Assembly: GCA_963204835.1 (NCBI GenBank)
Contig: CAUJHJ010000003.1
Coordinates: forward strand, 1 to 64,000
Length of the DNA: 64,000 nucleotides
Reading direction: 5' to 3'
DNA from: Pseudomonadota bacterium
GTDB lineage: Bacteria; Pseudomonadota; Gammaproteobacteria; Steroidobacterales; Steroidobacteraceae
Shown: one piece after another, positions 42,107-52,634 of the stretch
How positions within the stretch are numbered: position 1 is the stretch's first letter
Layout: every line of letters begins with the position of its first letter
Program-made: the position numbers and the translations under genes
Notes under the pieces: model-generated
Databases searched by the model: none
Told to the model about the DNA's origin: nothing
The model's input: the letters and a program-made list of their open reading frames with translations, nothing else

Positions 42107-43618
42107 ATGTGCGGCATCGTCGGCATCGTCGGCACGGGGCCCGTCAACCAGCGACTCTACGATGCGCTCACCATCCTGCAGCACCGCGGCCAGGATGCGG
42201 CCGGCATCGTCACCTCGAGCGAGGGCGAGCTCTCCGTCAGGAAGGGCGGCGGCCTCGTGCGCGACGTGTTCCAGCAGCACCACATGCTCGAGCTGCGCGG
42301 CAATGTCGGCATCGCGCACGTGCGCTACCCGACCGCGGGCTGCGAGGGCGCCGCCGAGGCGCAGCCGTTCTACGTCAACGCGCCCTATGGCATCTGCCTC
42401 GGCCACAACGGCAACCTGACGAACGCGGCGGAGCTCGCCGAGGTGCTGGCGCGCGAGGACCGGCGCCACCTCAATACGTCGTCCGATTCCGAAGTCCTGC
42501 TCAATGTCTTCGCCTCGGAGCTGCAGCGCGTCGGCACGCCGCGCGTCACGCCGGCGGACATCTTCGCGGCGCTCTCCGCGGTCTATCGCCGCTGCCGCGG
42601 CGGCTATGCGGCGATCGCCATGGTCATCGGCCATGGCGTCGTGGGCTTTCGCGACCCGAACGGCATCCGGCCGCTGGTGCTGGGCACGCGCGATACCGCG
42701 AAGGGCGCCGAGTGGATGCTGGCGTCCGAAAGCGTGGCGCTCACCGGCCTCGGCTTCCGCTTCGTGCGCGACATCGGCGCGGGGGAGGCGGTGTTCATCG
42801 ACGAGCAGGGACGGCTGCACGCGCAGCAACTGGTCGCCGCCGCGCATCACACGCCCTGCATCTTCGAGTACGTGTACTTCGCGCGCCCCGATTCGATCAT
42901 CGACAACATCTCGGTCTACCGCGCGCGCATGCGCATGGGCGAGAAGCTCGCCGAGCGCATCCGCAGCGAGCGCCCGGACCACGACATCGACGTCGTGATC
43001 CCGATTCCCGACACCTCGCGCACCGCGGCGATGCAGGTCGCGCAGATCCTCGGCCTGAAGTATCGCGAAGGCTTCAACAAGAACCGCTACATCGGCCGCA
43101 CCTTCATCATGCCGGGGCAGGAGCAGCGCGAGAAGTCGGTGCGCCGCAAGCTGAACGCGATCGACTTCGAGTTCCGCGGCAAGGTGGTATTGCTGGTCGA
43201 CGATTCGATCGTGCGCGGCACGACCTCGGCGCAGATCATCGAACTGGCGCGCGAGGCCGGGGCGCGCAAGGTGTATTTCGCTTCGGCTGCGCCGCCCGTG
43301 CGCTTCCCGAACGTCTACGGAATCGACATGCCGGCGGCGAATGAACTCGTCGCGAGCGGCCGCAGCGTTGCGGAAGTCTCGCAGGCGATCGGCGCCGACT
43401 GGCTCGTCTACCAGACGCTCGAGGACCTGGTGCAGGCCTGCCGGCACGACGACGCGAAGATCAGCGAGTTCGACACCTCCTGTTTCTCGGGCGAGTACGT
43501 CACCGGCGATGTCACGCAGGACTATCTCGAGCGCCTGCGCCTGGAGCGCTCCGACGCCGCCAAGGCCCATCGCAGGAATGGCGACCGCGCGGGCCTCAAG
43601 ATCGTGCGCGGCGGGTGA
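42107..43618 (+). CDS. purF: Amidophosphoribosyltransferase
   Basis: First committed step of purine synthesis. 503 aa. N-terminal catalytic cysteine in [21 protein letters not shown], glutaminase region RYPTAG and HNGNLTN, PRTase motif [19 protein letters not shown]. Overlaps the glycerate kinase gene by GTGA. Confidence 0.98.
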   Translation: MCGIVGIVGTGPVNQRLYDALTILQHRGQDAAGIVTSSEGELSVRKGGGLVRDVFQQHHMLELRGNVGIAHVRYPTAGCEGAAEAQPFYVNAPYGICLGHNGNLTNAAELAEVLAREDRRHLNTSSDSEVLLNVFASELQRVGTPRVTPADIFAALSAVYRRCRGGYAAIAMVIGHGVVGFRDPNGIRPLVLGTRDTAKGAEWMLASESVALTGLGFRFVRDIGAGEAVFIDEQGRLHAQQLVAAAHHTPCIFEYVYFARPDSIIDNISVYRARMRMGEKLAERIRSERPDHDIDVVIPIPDTSRTAAMQVAQILGLKYREGFNKNRYIGRTFIMPGQEQREKSVRRKLNAIDFEFRGKVVLLVDDSIVRGTTSAQIIELAREAGARKVYFASAAPPVRFPNVYGIDMPAANELVASGRSVAEVSQAIGADWLVYQTLEDLVQACRHDDAKISEFDTSCFSGEYVTGDVTQDYLERLRLERSDAAKAHRRNGDRAGLKIVRGG

Positions 43619-44793
43619 AAGGACCCGCGCGGCTGCGTTCGCGCGCGCTGCTGCTCGACTGGCTTTCCCGCGCGCTGCGCGCCGTCGACGGGCGCGAGCG
43701 GGTCCGCGCAGCGCTTGCGCAACCGGGCATCGAACCCATCGTTCGCGCCGGCAGGAGCGTCGTGGTGTTCGCGGTCGGCAAGGCCGCGGCGCGCATGACG
43801 CTCGGTGCGTACGATGCGCTGGGCCCGCGCATCGGGCGCGCGCTCGTCGTGCTGCGTTCCGGCGATTCGCGGGAGGGACTCGAGGATCGTCCCGGCGCCA
43901 TCGTGATCGGGTCGGCGCATCCCGTGCCGGATGAGCGCAGCCTTGCGGCGGGCGCGCGGCTGCTGGCCGCGGTCGGCTCGCTCGCGGCCGATGAGCTCCC
44001 GCTGCTGCTCATCTCGGGCGGGGCGTCGAGCCTCGTGGAGGTGCTGAGGCCACCCTTCACGCTCGCCGATCTCTCGGCGCTCAACCGGCGGCTGCTCGCG
44101 GACGGCGTCGATATCGGGACAGCCAATGCGCAGCGACGCGATCGGTCGCACATCAAGGGAGGGGCGCTGGTGGAGCGGCTCGAGGGCAGGCCCGCCATTG
44201 CGCTCTTCATGTCGGATGTGCCGCGGGACGATCCGGAAGTGATCGGCTCGGGGCTCGCCGGGCCCGTGCCAGGCGATCGCGTGCAGCGGCGCGTCGTCGC
44301 CTGCGTGGACGATGCCGTCGCTGCGGTGCGTGCGGCGGCAACCGGGGAGGGATTCTCCGTAGGCGCGGCGCCGGAGCGCTTCGCCGGCGACGCCGCCACG
44401 CTCGGTGCGCACTTCGCGGCAGGGCTCGCCACGCGCGCCGTGGACGTGCTCGTGCGGGGCGGGGAGTCGACGGTTCGGCTACCTGGCGCGCCGGGGCGCG
44501 GCGGGCGCAACCAGCATCTCGCGTTGGCCGCGGCGCGCGAACTGCGCGGCCTCGACGATTTCACCCTGTTGGCCGCCGGCACCGACGGCATCGACGGGCC
44601 GACGGACGATGCCGGCGCCCTGGTCGACGGCGGCAGTTGGCAGCGCATCGCCGACGCGGGTTTCGACGGCGACGATTGCCTGGCGCGGGCCGATGCCGGC
44701 ACGGCGCTCGAGGCGGCGGGCGATCTCGTCCACACCGGGCCGACGGGGACCAATGTGGGCGACCTCGTCATCGGGCTCGCGCGCGTGGTCTAA
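43615..44793 (+). CDS. Glycerate 2-kinase (MOFRL family)
   Basis: 392 aa two-domain kinase converting glycerate to 2-phosphoglycerate. [50 protein letters not shown] and the MOFRL-domain [14 protein letters not shown] and [14 protein letters not shown] are diagnostic. Joined to purF by an overlapping GTG start; no other glycerate or tartronate gene lies nearby, so its pathway role is not clear. Confidence 0.93.
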   Translation: MKGPARLRSRALLLDWLSRALRAVDGRERVRAALAQPGIEPIVRAGRSVVVFAVGKAAARMTLGAYDALGPRIGRALVVLRSGDSREGLEDRPGAIVIGSAHPVPDERSLAAGARLLAAVGSLAADELPLLLISGGASSLVEVLRPPFTLADLSALNRRLLADGVDIGTANAQRRDRSHIKGGALVERLEGRPAIALFMSDVPRDDPEVIGSGLAGPVPGDRVQRRVVACVDDAVAAVRAAATGEGFSVGAAPERFAGDAATLGAHFAAGLATRAVDVLVRGGESTVRLPGAPGRGGRNQHLALAAARELRGLDDFTLLAAGTDGIDGPTDDAGALVDGGSWQRIADAGFDGDDCLARADAGTALEAAGDLVHTGPTGTNVGDLVIGLARVV

Positions 44794-44801
44794 TCGACGC
44801 G

Positions 44802-46046
44802 ATGCGCCTGTTACTGATCGACCACGATCCGCGCTACCGGGCGCTCATCCGTCACCACGTGACCTGCCGCTGGACCGCGGCCGACGTGGTGACCTACAAC
44901 CCCCTGCGGCGTGGCATGCCCGCGCCCGAGTTCCTGGCGCAAGGATTCGATGCGGTCCTGCTCGACCACAGCTCGCCACCGGCAACGGGCTACGCCTGGC
45001 TCGAGGAGCTCGCGGCGCGTCCCGGCTTTGCGCCGATCCTGTTCCTGGCCCCGGACGATGCGCTGGCGACGCGCGAGCGCGCGATCGAGGCCGGCGCCTT
45101 CGATACCTTCGGCCGCGATGCGATCGACAATGCCCGGTTGCTCGACGCCCTCGAGCGCGCCGCGAGCGCCCACCTCGAGGCGCTCGCGGCCTGGCGCGGC
45201 AGCCCTGCCGGCATCGACGCGCAGCAGTTCGGCGCTGCGCGCCTGCGCGGCTATCGGCGGGTCCGCGAGCTCGCGCGCGGTTCCGTTTCCGACCTCTATC
45301 TTGCCGAGAGCGAGGAGGCCGGCGAGCTCGTCGTGCTGAAGGTCACCCGCGCCGTGCGCAAGGGCAACGGCGTCGACCAGTCGTTCGACCGCTTCCTGCA
45401 GGAGTACGAGATCGTGCGCCGGCTGCGACACCCGAACGTGGTGCGCATCCATGACCTCGGCGTGATGGACGACTTCGCGTTCATCGTCATGGAGTATTTC
45501 GCCGGTGGCGACCTGCGCCGGCGCATGCGTGCGCCGCTCACCTTGCGCGAGGCGCTCGGCTATGCGCTCGAGATCGCCCGCGCACTCGCCGCCGTGCACG
45601 AGGCCGGCGTGCGCCATCGCGACCTGAAGCCCGGCAACGTCATGGTGCGCGACGACGGCAGCCTCGCACTGATCGACTTCGGGCTCGCCAAGCACGAAGC
45701 GCTGGCGTTCGAGATCACGGATACCGGCATGATTTTCGGCACGCCGCACTACATGAGCCCCGAACAGGGGCACGGCCAGCCGGCCGACGAGCGCAGCGAC
45801 CTCTACAGCCTCGGCGTGATGTTCTACGAGATGCTGGCCCGCGCGAAACCCTACGACGCCGACAACCCGATGGCGATCATCTACCTGCATGCCAAGGCGC
45901 CGGTGCCCCGCCTTGCGAATGAGTACGCGCGGGCGCAACCGATCGTCGATCGCCTGATGGCGAAGGCGCCGGACGCGCGCTTTGCCAGCGCCCAGGAGGC
46001 CGCGGCCATCCTCGAGTTGGCGCTCGAGGAGCTGGCCGCACCATGA
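44802..46046 (+). CDS. Receiver-like domain fused to a Ser/Thr protein kinase
   Basis: 414 aa. Residues 1-130 look like a response-regulator receiver: LIDHDPRYRALI supplies the acidic pocket and AVLLDHSSPPATG the phosphoacceptor-like aspartate, but the conserved Thr/Ser and Lys are not evident, so it may be degenerate. The kinase spans about 150-410, with VLKV lysine, HRDLKPGN (D274), LIDFGLAK and GTPHYMSPEQ intact; the glycine loop is weak (ELARGSVSDLY). Overlaps miaE by ATGA. Cytoplasmic; input and substrates unknown. Confidence 0.9.
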   Translation: MRLLLIDHDPRYRALIRHHVTCRWTAADVVTYNPLRRGMPAPEFLAQGFDAVLLDHSSPPATGYAWLEELAARPGFAPILFLAPDDALATRERAIEAGAFDTFGRDAIDNARLLDALERAASAHLEALAAWRGSPAGIDAQQFGAARLRGYRRVRELARGSVSDLYLAESEEAGELVVLKVTRAVRKGNGVDQSFDRFLQEYEIVRRLRHPNVVRIHDLGVMDDFAFIVMEYFAGGDLRRRMRAPLTLREALGYALEIARALAAVHEAGVRHRDLKPGNVMVRDDGSLALIDFGLAKHEALAFEITDTGMIFGTPHYMSPEQGHGQPADERSDLYSLGVMFYEMLARAKPYDADNPMAIIYLHAKAPVPRLANEYARAQPIVDRLMAKAPDARFASAQEAAAILELALEELAAP

Positions 46047-46666
46047 CGGACCTGGAGGCCGGCGCGACATTCCTCGCGGCGCCGACGCCCGCCGCCTGGG
46101 TCGAGGCAGCCGTCGCGAACTGGCGGCCGCTCCTGACCGACCATGCCAACTGCGAGAAGAAGGCGGCATCGACGGCGCTGGCGCTCATTTTCGCCTATCC
46201 GGAAGACATCGCGCTCGGTGTCGCCCTCGCGCGCCTCGCGCGCGAGGAATTGCGCCATTTCGAGCAGGTCGTGCGCATGATGCAGCGGCTCGGCGTGCCC
46301 TTCGAGCGACAGCAGCCCGGCCGCTATGCCTCGGGGCTGCGGCGCCACGCGGCGAGCGCCGAGCCTCGCCGCAAGCTCGACCTGATGCTGATCGGGGCGT
46401 TGATCGAGGCGCGGTCCTGCGAGCGCTTTCGCCTGCTTGCGCCCCACCTGCCGGAGCCGCTCGGCGACTTCTACGCAGACCTCGAGCGCGCCGAAGCGCG
46501 TCACCATGAACTCTACCTCGAACACGCCGCCGCCAATGCGGGCGATGTCGACTGGCGGGCGCGGCTGCGTGGGCTTGCCGAGGTGGAGGCGGACCTCGTG
46601 ACGACGCCCGATACGGTGCTGCGCTTCCACTCGGGCGTGGTGCCGATTCTTCGGTTGACCGAATAA
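46043..46666 (+). CDS. miaE: tRNA 2-methylthio-N6-isopentenyladenosine(37) hydroxylase
   Basis: 207 aa ferritin-like diiron monooxygenase that hydroxylates ms2i6A37 to ms2io6A37. Iron ligands appear in DHANCEKKAASTA, AREELRHFEQVV, ARSCERFRLL and ERAEARHHELY. Its stop lies inside a hairpin repeat. Directly coupled to the kinase gene before it. Confidence 0.94.
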   Translation: MTDLEAGATFLAAPTPAAWVEAAVANWRPLLTDHANCEKKAASTALALIFAYPEDIALGVALARLAREELRHFEQVVRMMQRLGVPFERQQPGRYASGLRRHAASAEPRRKLDLMLIGALIEARSCERFRLLAPHLPEPLGDFYADLERAEARHHELYLEHAAANAGDVDWRARLRGLAEVEADLVTTPDTVLRFHSGVVPILRLTE

Positions 46667-46683
46667 CCGAAGACCCGGCACCA
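46639..46683. terminator. Hairpin repeat between miaE and lpxH
   Basis: Arms TGGTGCCGATTCTTCGGTT and AACCGAAGACCCGGCACCA pair with two mismatches around a 7-base loop. The right arm is nearly the same as that of the hairpin at 25057-25125. It covers the miaE stop and the gap to the convergent lpxH gene, so it may terminate from both sides. Confidence 0.55.
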
Positions 46684-46686
46684 GGT

Positions 46687-47409
46687 TCACCTCTCGAGTG
46701 TGCGCAGCTGTCGCCCCGAGGCGCTCCATTCGAGCACGCTGCCGTGCTCGTACCAGGCACCGAGCACGACGCGCGCCCGCATCCGGCCCTCCACCACGAA
46801 CTCGTGAACGCCGGGCCGGTGCGTGTGGCCGTGGACCACGACGTCGGCGTCGAATTCCCGCACGGCGCGTTCGATGGCAGCCTGGTTCGCGTCCATGATC
46901 TCGGGCCGGGCCCGTCGCGTGTGCTCGCGGCTGCCCGCGCGCGCCTCATCGGCGATCAGCTGGCGATCGGCGAGCGGCAGGGAGAGCAGGCGCCGCTGCC
47001 ACCCGGGATCCCGGACGATCAGCCGCAGCTGCTGGTATTTCACGTCGTCGGTGCAGAAGAGGTCGCCGTGCGCGAGCAGGGTGCGTACGCCCTCGATCTC
47101 CGTGATGACCGGGTCCGCGACGAGCCGGCAGCCGGTGCGTTGCTCGAATCGCTCCCCCAGGAGGAAGTCGCGGTTGCCGCGCATGACGAAGCACGGCGTG
47201 CCACTGGCGGTGAAGGCGTTGAGCGCTTCGCAGACGCGTGCCCGGGCCGGGTCGTCATCGTCGTCCCCGACCCAGGATTCGAACAGGTCCCCCAGGATGT
47301 AGAGCGCCGAGGCCGCGCGCGCGTCCGCCTGCAGGAACGCGATGAACTGCCCGATCGCCTCGGGCGCTGCCGCATCGAGATGCAGGTCCGAGACGAAGAG
47401 GCGAGTCAC
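46687..47409 (-). CDS. lpxH: UDP-2,3-diacylglucosamine diphosphatase
   Basis: Calcineurin-like phosphoesterase of lipid A synthesis, making lipid X. 240 aa. Metal motifs FVSDLHLD, ILGDLFESWVGDD, GNRD, LAHGD and HGHTH are all present. Start overlaps the cyclophilin stop (ATGA). Confidence 0.97.
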   Translation of the reverse strand: MTRLFVSDLHLDAAAPEAIGQFIAFLQADARAASALYILGDLFESWVGDDDDDPARARVCEALNAFTASGTPCFVMRGNRDFLLGERFEQRTGCRLVADPVITEIEGVRTLLAHGDLFCTDDVKYQQLRLIVRDPGWQRRLLSLPLADRQLIADEARAGSREHTRRARPEIMDANQAAIERAVREFDADVVVHGHTHRPGVHEFVVEGRMRARVVLGAWYEHGSVLEWSASGRQLRTLER

Positions 47410-48065
47410 TGGCCGGGTGGCGCTGCAGGCGGCGTGGGCGGCGGGGCAACGGGCGGAAGCGCGACCGCCGGCGTGCTGGTCGCCGCTTCACCGATCAGCG
47501 TGACGCTCTTGATGACGATGGGAGTCAGCGGCGCGTCGGATTTCAGGGTGGACACCGCGCCAGTGGGCTGGACGGAAATGCGGTCGACTACATCCATGCC
47601 CTCGATCACCTTGCCGAAGACGGCATAGCCCCAGCGTGTCGGCAACGGGTCGAGGTCGGCGTTGTTGCCGACGTCCACGAAGAATTGCGCGTCGCCCGAG
47701 TGCGGGCCCGCGGCGCGCGCCAGGCCAACGGCGCCGCGCAGGTTCTGCAGGCCGTTGCCCGACTCGTTGGGGATCTGCGGATGCGCGGGTTTCAGCGCGT
47801 ACTCGGGCGTGACGCCGCCGCCCTGGATCACGAAATTGGCGATCACGCGGTGAAAGAGCGTGTTGGTGTAATGACCTTCCTTCACGTAGGTGAGGAAGTT
47901 GGCGACCGTGAGCGGCGCGCGCTCGGGATTCAGCTCGATCACGAAATCGCCCAGCGTGGTCGAGACACGCACGCGCGGCTCGTCGGCCGCCCTGGCCATG
48001 GTGGCCGAGGCGAGCAGGAAGGCACAGGCGAGGGCGGCGGGGACGCGGTGGCAGGTCATCTTCAT
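47406..48065 (-). CDS. Periplasmic cyclophilin-type peptidyl-prolyl isomerase
   Basis: 219 aa. Signal peptide of about 26 residues ending ATMARAA, cyclophilin core with VANFLTYVKEGHYTNTLFHRVI, FVIQGGG and AQFFVDVGNN, then a Pro/Ala-rich C-terminal tail. PpiA-like by export. Divergent from gltX, co-directional with lpxH. Confidence 0.94.
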   Translation of the reverse strand: MKMTCHRVPAALACAFLLASATMARAADEPRVRVSTTLGDFVIELNPERAPLTVANFLTYVKEGHYTNTLFHRVIANFVIQGGGVTPEYALKPAHPQIPNESGNGLQNLRGAVGLARAAGPHSGDAQFFVDVGNNADLDPLPTRWGYAVFGKVIEGMDVVDRISVQPTGAVSTLKSDAPLTPIVIKSVTLIGEAATSTPAVALPPVAPPPTPPAAPPGQ

Positions 48066-48090
48066 CCGCGCATTCTAGCAATCCCTTAAG

Positions 48091-49509
48091 ATGTCGTTCA
48101 TGTCCGCCTCCGAGGTCGTCACCCGCTTCGCACCGAGCCCCACGGGCGCGCTGCACCTGGGCAATGCGCGCACGGCATTGTTCAACTTCCTGCTGGCCCG
48201 CCAGGCCGGCGGCCGCTTCCTGCTGCGCATCGAGGACACCGACGCCGGGCGCTCGACGGATGCCTACCTCGCCGCGCTCGTGGACGACCTGCGCTGGCTC
48301 GGGCTCGACTGGCAGGAAGGGCCCGACGTCGGCGGACCTGCGAGCCCCTACCGCCAGTCCGAGCGCACGGCGCTCTATGCCGACTTCCAGGAGCGGCTCC
48401 TCGTCACCGGCGCGGCCTATCCGTGCTATTGCACGGCGACCGAACTCGAGCTGTCGCGCAAGGCCCTGCTCGCTGCCGGCAGGCCGCCGCGCTACGCGGG
48501 CACCTGCCGCGACCTGACCTCGGCGCAGCGCCGCGACCGCGAGGCGCGCGGCCTCGCAGCCACGCTGCGCTTCCGGGTCGGGCACGGCACGGCGGTCGCA
48601 TTCGACGATTTCGTGCACGGGCCGCAGCGCTTCGCGACCGACGACATCGGCGATTTCATCGTGCGGCGCACCGACGGCAGCGCCGCCTTCTTTTTCTGCA
48701 ACGCCGTCGACGACGCACTGATGGGCGTGACGCGCGTCCTGCGTGGGGCGGACCACCTCACGAACACGCCGCGCCAGATCCTGATACTCGCGGCCCTCGG
48801 CCTGCCCGCACCGGAGTACGGCCATGTCTCGCTGATCGTCGGCGACGATGGCGCGCCACTCTCCAAGCGCCACGGCGCCACGGCGCTCGCGGAGTTTCGC
48901 GCCGCCGGCTACCTGCCCGCGGCCCTGTGCAATCACCTGTTCCGACTGGGGCATTCGAGCAGTGCGCAGGGCCTGCTCGACATGGACGCCCTGGCCCGCG
49001 CCTTCGACATCCGCCACCTGGGCCGCGCGCCTGGCCGCTTCGACCGCAGGCAGCTCGATGCCTGGCAGAAAGAGGCCGTGCATGCGATGCCCGACGCCGA
49101 TTTCGGCGCCTGGGCGGATGCCGCCCTCGCCATGCCGCTCGATCCGGCTGCGCGTGCGGCCTTTTTCGCGGCCGTCAGGCCCAATGTCACATTGCCCGCC
49201 GACCTGCGCACCTGGGCGCAAGTCGTGTTCGGCGGGACGCCGCAACTGGGCGATGCCGACGAGGCCGTCGTCCGCGACGCCGGCAAGCCGTTCTTCGATG
49301 CCGCGGCCGCCGCGGCCCTGGCGAGCGACAACGACCTGGCGGCGATCACCGCGGCCGTGCGCGAAGCCACGGGACGCAAGGGCCCCGCGCTCTTCAAGCC
49401 GCTGCGCCTCGCGCTCACCGGGCTCGACCACGGTCCCGAACTCGCGCCGCTGCTGCGCGCCATGCCGCGGGCGGCCGCGCGCGACCGACTTCTCCGCTAC
49501 GCACGCTGA
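48091..49509 (+). CDS. gltX: Glutamate-tRNA ligase
   Basis: 472 aa class I synthetase. HIGH-like motif in [24 protein letters not shown]-like motif in PLSKRHG, and a zinc site suggested by CYC plus a cysteine in GTCRDLT. A second in-frame ATG at 48100 is possible. cysS follows 2 bp later. Confidence 0.96.
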   Translation: MSFMSASEVVTRFAPSPTGALHLGNARTALFNFLLARQAGGRFLLRIEDTDAGRSTDAYLAALVDDLRWLGLDWQEGPDVGGPASPYRQSERTALYADFQERLLVTGAAYPCYCTATELELSRKALLAAGRPPRYAGTCRDLTSAQRRDREARGLAATLRFRVGHGTAVAFDDFVHGPQRFATDDIGDFIVRRTDGSAAFFFCNAVDDALMGVTRVLRGADHLTNTPRQILILAALGLPAPEYGHVSLIVGDDGAPLSKRHGATALAEFRAAGYLPAALCNHLFRLGHSSSAQGLLDMDALARAFDIRHLGRAPGRFDRRQLDAWQKEAVHAMPDADFGAWADAALAMPLDPAARAAFFAAVRPNVTLPADLRTWAQVVFGGTPQLGDADEAVVRDAGKPFFDAAAAAALASDNDLAAITAAVREATGRKGPALFKPLRLALTGLDHGPELAPLLRAMPRAAARDRLLRYAR

Positions 49510-49511
49510 AC

Positions 49512-50918
<1,407 letters not shown>

Positions 50919-50975
50919 AAGCGCGGCGGCGCGCCATTTTCTCGCCCGCTCGATGTGCGGACACGGAGGCATGAG

Positions 50976-51278
50976 TTGAAAAACGCCCTTTTGCTTGTCG
51001 CCCTCGCCATCATCGGCTGGCAGCACTACGCGAAGTCCTCGCAAGTGAAGCCAGTGGAAGAAGGCGGCGATGCCCAGGCATTCGTTGCGGACCCGCCTGC
51101 GCAGTCCCCGGAGGAGGTCGAGCCCGCCGCGCAGTTCAGCTGCGATGGCCGCATCTACTGCTCCCAGATGACATCTTGCGAAGAAGCGGAATACTTCCTC
51201 GAGAACTGCCCGGGGGTGAAAATGGATGGCGAAGGTGACGGCGTGCCCTGTGAGCGGCAATGGTGCGGACACCGGTAG
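50976..51278 (+). CDS. Small membrane-anchored Excalibur calcium-binding domain protein
   Basis: 100 aa. An N-terminal hydrophobic segment (LLLVALAIIGW) is followed by an acidic linker and a C-terminal Excalibur domain with cysteines and the DGEGDGVPCE loop, related to EF-hand-like calcium motifs. The TTG at 50976 is preferred because GGAGG lies 6 bp before it; a GTG at 50955 is possible. Function unknown. Follows cysS and converges with otsA. Confidence 0.75.
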   Translation: MKNALLLVALAIIGWQHYAKSSQVKPVEEGGDAQAFVADPPAQSPEEVEPAAQFSCDGRIYCSQMTSCEEAEYFLENCPGVKMDGEGDGVPCERQWCGHR

Positions 51279-51293
51279 CGCACTGCCTGTTCG

Positions 51294-52634
51294 TCACACG
51301 CCTGCCGAGAGCGCTGCGAGGAAGTTCGTGTACCACGCCTTGAGGTCGTTGCCCCGCAGCGTCGCGAGCATCGCGCTGTGCCGTGCCTGGCGTTCCGCGA
51401 GCGGCATCGCCAGCGACGTCTCGACCGCCTGCGCGACGCCTCGCAGGTCGTAGGGATTGACGATCACCGCGCCGTCGAGCTCGCGCGCGGCGCCCGCGAG
51501 CGACGACAGGATGAGCGCGCCTGGGTCGGCGGGGTCCTGCGCGGCGACGAACTCCTTCGCGACGAGGTTCATGCCGTCGCGCAGCGGCGTGACGATGCCG
51601 ACCTGCGCCGCGCGCATGAAGCCCATCAGGGTGCCGTGCGGGAAGTTCTTGTTGAGGTAGCGCAGCGGCGTCCAGTCGGTGTCGGCGAAGCGGCCGTTGG
51701 TGCGCCCGGTCGCCTGCTCGAGCGCTTCGCGGATCGCGGCGTACGCCTGGATGTCGTCGCGGCTGAGCGGCGCGATCTGCAGGTAGATCAGCCGGCCGCG
51801 GTGCGTGGCGTGGCGCTCGAGGAAGCGCTGGTAGGCGGTGAATCGTTCCACGAGGCCCTTGCTGTAATCGAGCCGGTCGACGCCGATCATCAGCCGCCGG
51901 CCGATGAGCCCGGCGATCATTCGCTTGACCGGCTCGGTGCGCATCGCGGCGCTCGCCTCCGCGATGACACCGTCGACATCGACGCCGATCGGGAAGCTGC
52001 CGGTTTTCACCTGCGGGGCGCCTTCGGGAAACACTCCCGCGAGGCCTGCATGGAAGGACTGTTCGTCGGCGGCCGTCTGGAAGCCGATGAGGTCGTACTG
52101 CGCGAGGTTGCGCACGAGGTCCGCATACGGCGGCAGCAGGCGCAGCACTTCGAGGTGCGGGAACGGGATGTGCAGGAAGAAGCCGATCCGCTGCCGCGCG
52201 CCGAGCGCGCGCAGCTCGCGGGCGAGCGGGATCAGGTGGTAGTCATGGACCCAGATGCGGTCGTCCGGCCGCAGCAGCGGCAGGAGTCGCTCCGCGAAGC
52301 GCCGGTTCACGTCGCGATAACCCTCGTGCCACTCGTGGTCGTAGCGGAAACGGTCGGTCAGGTAATGGAAGAGGGGCCACAGCGTCGTGTTGCAGAAGCC
52401 GCGATAGTAGCGGTCGTACTGCGTCTGCGTCAGGTCGATGGTCGCGTAGTCGATGCCGTCGCGCGAGACGATCGCGGGCTGCGCCGCGGGCTCGGCGGCG
52501 ACATCGCCGCTCCAGCCGAACCACAGGCCGCCTTCGACCCGCATGGCCGCGAGCACGCCGACCGCGAGGCCGCCGGCCGCCGCGGTCTTGCGCGGCAGCG
52601 TGATGCGGTTCGACACGCAGACGAGGCGGCTCAC
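51294..52634 (-). CDS. otsA: Alpha,alpha-trehalose-phosphate synthase
   Basis: GT20 enzyme making trehalose 6-phosphate. 446 aa. [49 protein letters not shown] and [12 protein letters not shown] are typical. GTG start overlaps the GH15 stop. Last gene of otsB-GH15-otsA, probably for osmotic or desiccation stress. Confidence 0.96.
   Translation of the reverse strand: MSRLVCVSNRITLPRKTAAAGGLAVGVLAAMRVEGGLWFGWSGDVAAEPAAQPAIVSRDGIDYATIDLTQTQYDRYYRGFCNTTLWPLFHYLTDRFRYDHEWHEGYRDVNRRFAERLLPLLRPDDRIWVHDYHLIPLARELRALGARQRIGFFLHIPFPHLEVLRLLPPYADLVRNLAQYDLIGFQTAADEQSFHAGLAGVFPEGAPQVKTGSFPIGVDVDGVIAEASAAMRTEPVKRMIAGLIGRRLMIGVDRLDYSKGLVERFTAYQRFLERHATHRGRLIYLQIAPLSRDDIQAYAAIREALEQATGRTNGRFADTDWTPLRYLNKNFPHGTLMGFMRAAQVGIVTPLRDGMNLVAKEFVAAQDPADPGALILSSLAGAARELDGAVIVNPYDLRGVAQAVETSLAMPLAERQARHSAMLATLRGNDLKAWYTNFLAALSAGV

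Noticed and set aside
40226-43570. Minus-strand open frame of 1114 codons opposite folC-dedD-cvpA-purF
   Set aside because: All four plus-strand genes are clear family members; the opposite frame is Arg/His/Asp-rich without motifs, as expected from GC-biased third positions.
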